64,000 nt of DNA from Deltaproteobacteria bacterium (GTDB taxonomy: Bacteria > Desulfobacterota > Binatia > UBA9968), in the NCBI GenBank assembly GCA_009692615.1, contig SHYW01000003.1, forward strand, positions 26,816 through 90,815. The letters are read 5' to 3'. The position numbers were made by a program, and so were the translations under genes. Each line of letters starts with the position of its first letter. The stretch's first letter is position 1. Below are positions 57,352-64,000 of the stretch, one piece after another. The notes under the pieces were generated by a model. That model searched no databases and had not been told where the DNA came from. It saw nothing but the letters and a program-made list of their open reading frames with translations.

Positions 57352-59058
57352 TCATTGACGATTCAGGCGAGTCACCGACCAGCGTCCCACGGCGGTGAGG
57401 AGAGCCAGCGCGGCGATCAAGAGCACGCCCAATGCCGCGCTTTGACCGGCGCTGCCGTCGTCCCACATGCGCCACATCAGCAGCGATATCACATTGCTGT
57501 CCCGGCTTGCCAACATCAGCGGCAGGGAGAAGGCGCGCAGCGCGTGAGACGCGATCCAAATCCAGCCGCTGACAAATGACGGCAAGAGCAGCGGCAAAAT
57601 AATCCGCCGCAAGATCGTCAACCAGCTCGATCCGGCGACCTGGGCCGCCTCTTCAAGCTCCGGGTGAAGCTGGACCAGCGCGCCGTTCATGGTCCGGCTG
57701 CCGAACGGAATATAACTGACGGTCAGCGCCATGATCATCAGCGAAAGCGTGCCGTGAAGATTCAAGTAACCGAGCGGCGGTTGGACGAAGAGGAAAATAA
57801 ACGCGATGCCGATGACCACGCCGGGCAGCGCGTGGGGGAGAAAAAGCACGGCGTCGAAGATCGCCACGCATTTGCCGCGGTTGCGCACGATGACCCAGCT
57901 AGCGGCGAGCGCCAGGAGCATGGTGAGAGTGGCCGCGCCGAAGCTGAGCCCGATAGTGTTGAGGGTCACCGTGCCGAGATCGCGGCTGCCCAGCACGGCG
58001 CGGTAATTATCCAGCCCGGCGCGCGCCAACGCCGCGAAAGAAGCATCGACGTGGTAGCGAAACAGCGAACGCCATATCAACGCAAAGAATGGCGCGCCGA
58101 TGGTCAGAAGAAAAAATAGTAGATAAAGCGCCAGCGCCGGGTAACGCCATTGTCCCAGCGCTATTAAACGGGGCCGATATCCTTTGCCGGTGATGGTGGC
58201 GAAGTGACCGGCCTGGGCAGTGGCGCGCCGGTGCCAGACGACCAAAGCGATGCTCGCGAGCACCAGCAGCAAGCTCAGCGTCGCCGCTAGACCATACTCC
58301 GGCGGCGAGAACCTTTGCGTCGTAAAATAAATGTAGGTTGGGAAAACGTGGATGCCGGCGGGCATGCCGATGATGATCGGAATTTCCAACGACTCGAGAT
58401 TGGTCATGAAGCTGTAAGTGGCGGCGGCCAGCAGCGCGGGGGTCAACACTGGCAGCGTCACCCACGCCAAAGTTGTCTTGAACGAAGCGCCGGCGGCGCT
58501 GGAGGCTTCTTCCAAGCTCGGATCCATCGCCCTGAAGGCGCCGACGGTCATCAGAAAAATCGTCGTGACGCCGCGTAAGCCTTCGAGAAAAATCATGCCC
58601 CACAGACTGTAGAGATTGAGCGGCCCTTCGCTCCATGCGAAGCCAAAAATCGAAAACGCCCGGCGCAGCCAAACATTGATCAAGCCGATCTGCGGCGACA
58701 ACAGAAAAGTCCAAGAGATCGCGAACAGCAACCCCGGCACCGCCAGCGGCAGCAACATCAACGCCCAGGCGAGATGGCGCAACGGCATGTCGGTGCGCTC
58801 GGTCAGGATCGCGAAGGTCACGGCGATGACGAGGGAGAGCGCGGTGCTCGCGGCGGCGACGACGGCGGTATTGAAAAAAACCGTGAAGGTGGTCGGATTC
58901 GAATAAACGTCGATATAATGTTGCAGCGTGAAGGCGCCCGGTTCCCAGGGGGTTCCTTGGCGTAGGCTGAACAGCAGCAAATAGAGCAGCGGGACGACGA
59001 TCAGGCCGACGAGAATCAGAGCCGCCAAGAGCGGCAGCGCGGCGGGCCGTTGGTTCAT
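57352..59058 (-). CDS. Fused double ABC permease (FbpB/AfuB/ThiP type)
   Basis: A 568-residue inner-membrane protein with about 12 helices in two homologous halves. The EAA loops are LEEASSAAGASFKTTLAWVTLP (half 1) and LEEAAQVAGSSWLTILRRIILP (half 2), each of which docks one ATPase. This fused form is typical of Fe(III), thiamine and similar importers. It lies between an FbpA-like binding protein (upstream) and an NMT1-type one (downstream). The ATPase is absent from the window. Confidence 0.93.
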   Translation of the reverse strand: MNQRPAALPLLAALILVGLIVVPLLYLLLFSLRQGTPWEPGAFTLQHYIDVYSNPTTFTVFFNTAVVAAASTALSLVIAVTFAILTERTDMPLRHLAWALMLLPLAVPGLLFAISWTFLLSPQIGLINVWLRRAFSIFGFAWSEGPLNLYSLWGMIFLEGLRGVTTIFLMTVGAFRAMDPSLEEASSAAGASFKTTLAWVTLPVLTPALLAAATYSFMTNLESLEIPIIIGMPAGIHVFPTYIYFTTQRFSPPEYGLAATLSLLLVLASIALVVWHRRATAQAGHFATITGKGYRPRLIALGQWRYPALALYLLFFLLTIGAPFFALIWRSLFRYHVDASFAALARAGLDNYRAVLGSRDLGTVTLNTIGLSFGAATLTMLLALAASWVIVRNRGKCVAIFDAVLFLPHALPGVVIGIAFIFLFVQPPLGYLNLHGTLSLMIMALTVSYIPFGSRTMNGALVQLHPELEEAAQVAGSSWLTILRRIILPLLLPSFVSGWIWIASHALRAFSLPLMLASRDSNVISLLMWRMWDDGSAGQSAALGVLLIAALALLTAVGRWSVTRLNRQ

Positions 59059-59085
59059 GCAGGTAGGTTTGAATTATTTCGCCGG

Positions 59086-60186
59086 TTATTTTTTCACGCC
59101 GGGCAGGGCCAAAATATCGCCGTATTCTTTGTTGTAGTCGTTCCAGCGCAGCGAACACTCGGCGTCGCAGACCGCGATGTATTTATTTTTCGCCAGCGGG
59201 AATTTGCGCGATTTGGTGTCCCACGGAAAACCGCGATAGGCGAAGCGCTCGAGCACGGTTTGGCCGCCGCTGGCGAGCCAGAGCGCGAACAGTTGCGTGG
59301 TCGCCGGCGTCGGCGTCCATTTGCTGACGTAGAGCCGCGAGCCGATTTCCAGCGGTATCGGATCGGGGAACGCAAATTTCAACGGCGCGCCTTGATCGAT
59401 CTCGCGGTAGACGCTGTGATAGTTGATGCCGCAGGCGATGGGAAACTCTCCCGATGCCAGTTTCTGCACCATGACGTTTTGCCCCTGGGTCAGCACTGGG
59501 CTGTTGGCCGCCACGCGCTTCAACCAGCGCAGGAAATTGTCCCGCGTCTTGGCATCGTGCTGCAGCGACTGCAAGCGATTGCGCGTGTCGATCATCACTT
59601 TGCCTTTCCACGCCGGATCGGCGCAGACTTCCCAGCTCGACGGCTCTTTGCCCTTGGGAATTAGATTGGGATTCCAGGCGACGCCGCGGGCATTGCCGGT
59701 GGTGCCGAGAAAAAATCCGTTGGGATCGAGGGTGCGCGGATCGAGCTTGGGCCAACCTTTGGGCAGAAAAGGATTGATGTCTTTGTAGTTGACCGGCGGT
59801 TTGACGAAGACGCCTTCTTTTTCGTATTGAGTTTCGAACTCGCCGGCGACGTGCATGATATCGAACTCGGGATATTCGCCGCGCTTGATGCGCAACAAAT
59901 AGTTGGCGAAGGGACCGACATCGCCCTCCCGCGTGTAGACGATCTCGCGAATGTAAGAAAAAGTCTTTTTGAACTCCGGCAAGACGTTGACGGTGTCGGC
60001 TTCCGGCCAATCGAGGGCGATCTTCAACCGGCCGTTGCGCTTGGCCAGTTCGTTCTTGGACATTTCGACGAGCCGGTCGAAGGGATTCTGGGCCCGCGCC
60101 GGCGGCGCCGAGAGCGCCAGGAACATCAACAGCAGGGCCGCAACGTTGAAGTTAAAATGACATTGTCTGATTTTGCCTTGGGCCAT
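59086..60186 (-). CDS. Extracellular solute-binding protein, iron/thiamine-type
   Basis: A 366-residue protein. ATG 60186 follows AGGAAG; signal peptide to ALSAPPARAQ. The mature region shows FDIMHVAGEFETQY, SWEVCADPAWKGKVMIDTRN and LPLAKNKYIAV-type segments of family 1 binding proteins, though it is more divergent than the one at 28488. It is the first gene of the operon with the double permease. Ligand unknown. Confidence 0.85.
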   Translation of the reverse strand: MAQGKIRQCHFNFNVAALLLMFLALSAPPARAQNPFDRLVEMSKNELAKRNGRLKIALDWPEADTVNVLPEFKKTFSYIREIVYTREGDVGPFANYLLRIKRGEYPEFDIMHVAGEFETQYEKEGVFVKPPVNYKDINPFLPKGWPKLDPRTLDPNGFFLGTTGNARGVAWNPNLIPKGKEPSSWEVCADPAWKGKVMIDTRNRLQSLQHDAKTRDNFLRWLKRVAANSPVLTQGQNVMVQKLASGEFPIACGINYHSVYREIDQGAPLKFAFPDPIPLEIGSRLYVSKWTPTPATTQLFALWLASGGQTVLERFAYRGFPWDTKSRKFPLAKNKYIAVCDAECSLRWNDYNKEYGDILALPGVKK

Positions 60187-60319
60187 ATTTCTTCCTGTTT
60201 TTTTGATTGTCGCGAATTTAATCTGAATCAAAAATTATTGCCAGCGGAAATTCATCCGGTCAAACTGGTTGAGCCGCGCCTCGATTTATGCCGCTCGAAT
60301 ATGATAGGAAATCGTCACT

Positions 60320-61270
60320 ATGGCAACAAAAAATACCACTCGCTTACAGCAATTGTTGAAACGGCCCGAGCTTCTCGTCATGTCCGGCGGTTTTAGTCCG
60401 CTGCACGCGCGCATGTCGGAGATCACCGGCTACGAAGCGTTCTTCATGTCCGGTTCGCAAGTGGCGGCCTATGTCTACGGTTACCCCGACGTCGGCTTGC
60501 TCGGTTTGAACGAGATGGTCGAGTGCGTGCGGCGCATCACTAACGTCACCGATATTCCGGTCTTCGCCGACGCCGACACCGGTTACGGCAATGCGGTCAA
60601 CATTTACTACACGGTGCAGGCTTATATTCGCGCCGGCGCGGCCGGGCTGCATATTGAAGATCAAGAAGCGCCGAAGAAATCCGGCACGCTGGCGGGCCGG
60701 CGTTTGATCTCCGTTGAAGAAGCGATCGGCAAATATAAGGCCGCGATGGCGGCGAAGAAAGATCTCGACGCCGACTTCGTGGTCTGCGCGCGCTGCGATT
60801 CCATCGGCTCTGAAAGTGGCAACTTCGAAGACGCGGTGAAGCGCGGCATCGCTTACGTCAAAGAAGCGGGTGTTGACTGTGTCTGGATGAATACGATGAC
60901 CGAGCGCGAGCAGATCGCCGAAGCCTGCCGGCGCATCCCCGCGCCGGTGATCGCGCCGTACTACGGCCCGCGCCCGTCGCCGGACTTCGCCGAGTTTCAA
61001 AAACTCGGCGCCGCGGCGGTGTTGTATCCGAGTTTAACCACGGCCAACGGCCTGCAATCGACTTGGGAAGTGTTGCACGAGTTCAAGGAGCGCGGCCCGG
61101 TGGTGCTCGACGAATGGAACAAGAAAGCGCAAGGGAGCAAATACGGCATGGTGCCGCGCACCCAGGACCCGATTCTACCGTCGAAGAAGATTATTCAGCT
61201 CGAAGACGAATTCATTCCCAAAGAAATGCAGCGCGACTACGATAAGACTTTTGGGCATAATCGGCATTAG
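60320..61270 (+). CDS. Isocitrate lyase/PEP mutase superfamily enzyme, atypical
   Basis: A 316-residue TIM-barrel. FADADTGYG (84-90) and GLHIEDQEAPKK (109-120) are the Mg-binding regions of the superfamily. The lyase motif KKCGH is KKSGT here, with Ser121 in place of the catalytic Cys, so isocitrate or methylisocitrate lyase activity is unlikely. Oxaloacetate decarboxylase/hydrolase or PEP-mutase-like activity is more likely. Stands alone, divergent from the iron-type binding-protein operon. Confidence 0.88.
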   Translation: MATKNTTRLQQLLKRPELLVMSGGFSPLHARMSEITGYEAFFMSGSQVAAYVYGYPDVGLLGLNEMVECVRRITNVTDIPVFADADTGYGNAVNIYYTVQAYIRAGAAGLHIEDQEAPKKSGTLAGRRLISVEEAIGKYKAAMAAKKDLDADFVVCARCDSIGSESGNFEDAVKRGIAYVKEAGVDCVWMNTMTEREQIAEACRRIPAPVIAPYYGPRPSPDFAEFQKLGAAAVLYPSLTTANGLQSTWEVLHEFKERGPVVLDEWNKKAQGSKYGMVPRTQDPILPSKKIIQLEDEFIPKEMQRDYDKTFGHNRH

Positions 61271-61290
61271 CGATCGTGCGCAGTAATTAA

Positions 61291-61314
61291 AGGGGCGACT
61301 GGCCGGTCGCCCTT
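61291..61314. repeat. GGGCGAC/GTCGCCC hairpin (family C)
   Basis: A 7-bp stem within AGGGGCGACTGGCCGGTCGC, placed between convergent genes. Confidence 0.6.
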
Positions 61315-61375
61315 CCGGCTTCGTTCACCGCCGCCGCGCGAAGCGAGGAAAGCAGAATGTGAAAGCCGACGGGGG

Positions 61376-61888
61376 TCATCTCTTCTCCTTCATTTTGGTC
61401 AGCGCTGCATAGGGCTCTACCGACAAAAGCGCCAACGCCGGTTCCGCCGCGATTCGGTTAAGCGCAAGCGGGTCATACTTGGTGAACGACATCACGACTG
61501 TGCCGCTCTTGGCGAAAATATGTCCGGGCCATTGGCCTTCCGGGAGCGGCAGCAAGATTTCCTGAATCCCGGTTTCTTCCCATGTCTGGTTATTCGAGCT
61601 TTTGACTCTGATCTTGGTCGGCGCGCCGAAGGCAATGTGAACAAATGAATCGGCGCGCAATGCTTCGGTCCATGTATCTGCCCTTACCGCGTATGCACTC
61701 GAATGAACTGAGCAGGAGCGGAGCAGTGCGATGATGTTCGTGACGAACTCGGCGCTTTGCGGTGCGGCGAGGTTTTTGCCGTGCCGCACGACCCGCAGAC
61801 GAACGTCGGCGGCGCTGGCCAGGCCGGCGCTGAAAAGAATGCAGACGAAGATTGTCACGCTGCGATGAATGTACTTCCGGTTTGCCAT
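61376..61888 (-). CDS. Unknown secreted protein
   Basis: A 170-residue protein with a signal peptide (TIFVCILFSAGLASA) and a compact mature part of mixed strands and helices (RLRVVRHGKNLAAP, QWPGHIFAKSGTVVMSFTKYDP). It contains one Cys after the signal region. No family recognised. It lies 36 bases downstream of the membrane protein gene on the same strand and may be its partner. Confidence 0.72.
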   Translation of the reverse strand: MANRKYIHRSVTIFVCILFSAGLASAADVRLRVVRHGKNLAAPQSAEFVTNIIALLRSCSVHSSAYAVRADTWTEALRADSFVHIAFGAPTKIRVKSSNNQTWEETGIQEILLPLPEGQWPGHIFAKSGTVVMSFTKYDPLALNRIAAEPALALLSVEPYAALTKMKEKR

Positions 61889-61924
61889 TTCAGTTCGCGC
61901 AAACGTTTTTGATCGATTCTTGGT

Positions 61925-63624
61925 TCACGATTTGTCAGCGCTGGCCGCCGCGCAGAGCGCGTAGAGCAGATTGGAAAAACGATCGGCGCTTATCGCTGAA
62001 AGTTCGACGAGCGAAACTTCTCCTTCCGGCAATCTGCGATTCGGCGAGAGATCCTTCAATTGCGACCAGGCTTGTTGCATGGTCTGCCGCAAAAATGGCT
62101 GATCGGTGGTTTCATCGATGGCGAAGAGCGCGCGGCGGAGCGGAACCAGATTAAAAAGCTCGTTGATCTCAAAAATACAACCCGCGTTTTTCGGCGAGAA
62201 GCCGCGCAGATCCATAAGCACGGCGTCGCTATCGTCGGCCAAACGCGCCAGCGTTACCTTCCAGGTATCGTCGTGGCAGAAAAACTCCATCACGCGAAAT
62301 TGGCCGTCCTTGTCCGGGTGCAAATCCATCTGATCCATGCGCAGGTCCAGTGTCTGTCCGGAGTCGATGAAGCGGCGCGCCAATTTGCCGCCGAGGAAAT
62401 CGAGAAATTCGTGCGGCTCGACGGTCGAGGTCGCCAAGTCCGGGCCGGCGATCATCTGCATGCTGCCGACGGCGCGCCACGATTTGCCGAGAGCGTCGTA
62501 GGGAGTTTCGCTGCGCTTGCCAAGGGCGGAGACGCGGAGTAGCAGCAAACGCCGGCCGCTCGCTTGCGCGCGACGCGCGACTGCGAGCGCGCGAAACAAG
62601 ACGGCTTCATTGAGTTTGTAGAGCGCAAAGGCGCCCACGCCGCTCAAAATCCACCAGCGGCCTTCGAAAACCAAGCCGACGGAGTTGGCGATGCCGAACA
62701 AAAGCCAGACGGCATCGATGGTAATCGATTGCGCGCTGATTTGTTTCTTTTCATAAAGCCGAAAGAGCGAGCCGATAATCAGCCAACCGAGGATGGCAAA
62801 GGCGGCGAAGCCGATCATGTGCAGGGCCATGAGCGTGCCGGTTGCGCCAAAGCCAATGGCAAAACTAAAATCGCTGATCGCTTTGAGAAGCTTTTGATTA
62901 TTGCCGGTGAGAGTAACGATCAGGCTCGCGCCGGTGACGCTCAGCACCATGAAAACCAAAACCAGCGGGCCGACGGCGCGAACGCGCCGGTTCAAAAAAT
63001 GACCAGCAAGAGAGTGGCCGGGGCATTGCTGCCGAGCCATAAGTAAAGCAGCCGGGCAATCGGCAGCCCAGGGTTTTTCGCTAAGAAGACGGCGGCGATG
63101 ACTCCGCCGAGTAGAAAGTAAGCGATCGCTGTAGAGAGTCGGGCGCGGCGGAAAATTCCAATGGCAAGGTCGATCGCTAAAATGATCGGCCAGCCAAACA
63201 CCCAGGTGAGAAATAAGAAACGGAATAGCGAAAATTCCATTTTTCCAGCAGTCAAGAACGCGCCGGCCATCGCAGCAGCGAAGACGCACCCGGCGAGCGT
63301 ATGGACGAGCGCGGTCTGCCAGCGGCGCCGTATCGCGCTCCGATAGAGCACCGCAGCGCGTTTGTTCGTGTCCGCCAAATCGCGCGTGACGAAGCTGAAG
63401 CTCCGCGGCGCGTCGTGCGGCTTGTGCTCTGGCGCCGGCGGCAGATATCCCTTGAGATCAAGAAGCTCGCTCAGGTTGCGCCGCGCCATCGACTTGATGA
63501 CGGCGCGGCGATAGAGGCGCAACAGAAAATACGAAGCGACGAATGCCAGAACCGCGGAGACGATCAGGATGAACGTCAGTTGACCGGTGAGAGCGGCGGT
63601 GATGGAACCGAACCGTTGACTCAT
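61925..63624 (-). CDS. Multi-pass membrane protein of unknown family, frameshifted at a T6 run
   Basis: The N-terminal part (63624 down to a stop at 62992) and the C-terminal part overlap in two frames. NAPATLLLVIF would continue directly as LNRRVRAVGPLVLVFMVL if the six-T run (minus strand, 62994-62999) had seven T, so the intact protein would be about 566 residues. Roughly eight to nine membrane segments are in the first 370 residues. The rest is a cytoplasmic or periplasmic domain with DLRMDQMDLHPDKDGQFRV and VSLVELSAISADRF. Function unknown. Confidence 0.75.
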
Positions 63625-64000
63625 ATGCGAACAGGGTCCGGCTTTGCGAAGTGAAAATCAAGTGGCGGCGGCGAAACTTTCTCCCATGAGGTTGGTGTCT
63701 TGTAGTTCGATCATGAAAATTTGCATTTATGATGGCTACTTCAGAAATATCTTGTGATGCTCCTGGAAACTCTTCTTAAGGAACCTCTGAACAACTGCCC
63801 TGGAAGCAGGGCAGCGGAGGATAGATCGTTTTTTTCGTAATGAGTTACAGTTTTTTGCGAAGTTATATCAGATTACATTTTGCTCTCGTGGTTAATAGGG
63901 TCCTTAGTTTTGCCTCGATTTGCCCCCGTTGACCGTTGTACGAAGCGCTCGTATTACGGATAAGCTACGCCAACAAAGCTCGGCGCACTCGATACAGATT
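63625..64000. other. 376-base terminal stretch, no supported gene; possible IS end
   Basis: AT-richer than the rest. AAGGAACCTCTGAACAA at 63778-63794 looks like a terminal sequence of IS4/IS5-type elements, followed by GCCCTGGAAGCAGGGC, a 6-bp hairpin. No transposase frame is open before the window ends. Confidence 0.35.

Overview
The window is a 64 kb piece of a GC-rich (roughly 60%) bacterial chromosome. It starts inside a conserved translation cluster (infB end, DUF503 gene, rbfA, truB). It then runs into a long accessory region dominated by periplasmic substrate-binding proteins and oxidative or decarboxylating enzymes. This content resembles uncultured soil or groundwater lineages once filed under Deltaproteobacteria (Binatota, Tectomicrobia and Rokubacteria-like genomes). 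That placement is inference from gene content only; there is no rRNA in the window.

Layout. 1-2.8 kb: housekeeping operon. 2.9-9.6 kb: two alpha/beta hydrolases, an MFS transporter with a homopolymer frameshift, an NMT1-type binding protein and a metallophosphoesterase. 9.7-13.3 kb: an oligopeptide-type binding protein with two permeases and no ATPase. 13.3-14.6 kb: two tandem paralogs of unknown function. 14.8-18.2 kb: two bicupin proteins around an NMT1-type binding protein. 18.2-23.5 kb: a minus-strand run of a PNPOx-like protein, two ACMSD-like amidohydrolases, an SDR, an NAD-dependent epimerase and an internally deleted CDGSH-protein remnant. 23.6-28.5 kb: a three-subunit molybdenum hydroxylase and an Asp-box repeat protein. 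28.5-31.7 kb: three consecutive binding proteins. 31.7-37.1 kb: HD-GYP protein, a TctC-like binding protein, a P-loop protein, and an LLM flavin oxidoreductase overlapping a hydrolase. 37.4-46.7 kb: a YtcJ-like amidohydrolase, four more intact NMT1-type binding proteins and one decayed one, and a UbiD-type decarboxylase. 46.9-50.0 kb: a complete TctCBA transporter. 50.1-56.2 kb: amidohydrolase, DoxX, a 721-residue mosaic protein, a chimeric TctC/DoxX mini-gene, a nucleotidyltransferase/small-protein pair and a TctC-like protein. 56.3-61.3 kb: two binding proteins with a fused double permease, and an isocitrate-lyase/PEP-mutase-family enzyme. 61.4-63.6 kb: a secreted protein and a frameshifted membrane protein.

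Function. Fifteen intact periplasmic binding proteins occur here, but there is not one ABC ATPase and no recognisable DNA-binding regulator. The enzymes (gentisate-dioxygenase-like cupin, Mo hydroxylase, UbiD decarboxylase, ACMSD-like amidohydrolases, LLM oxidoreductase with hydrolase, ICL-family lyase) fit uptake and oxidative breakdown of small aromatic or carboxylic acids. The individual substrates cannot be read from the sequence.

Intergenic DNA is unusual. Several families of short imperfect palindromes recur between genes, including a perfect 24-bp inverted repeat and a 27/28-bp inverted repeat. Three gene remnants arose by internal deletion or fusion. Two separate genes are interrupted at a run of exactly six T, each repaired by one extra T. 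The most novel items are the 721-residue fusion (zinc ribbon, membrane segment, Coa1-like, archaemetzincin-like, RHS/YD) and the direct-repeat mosaic around it.
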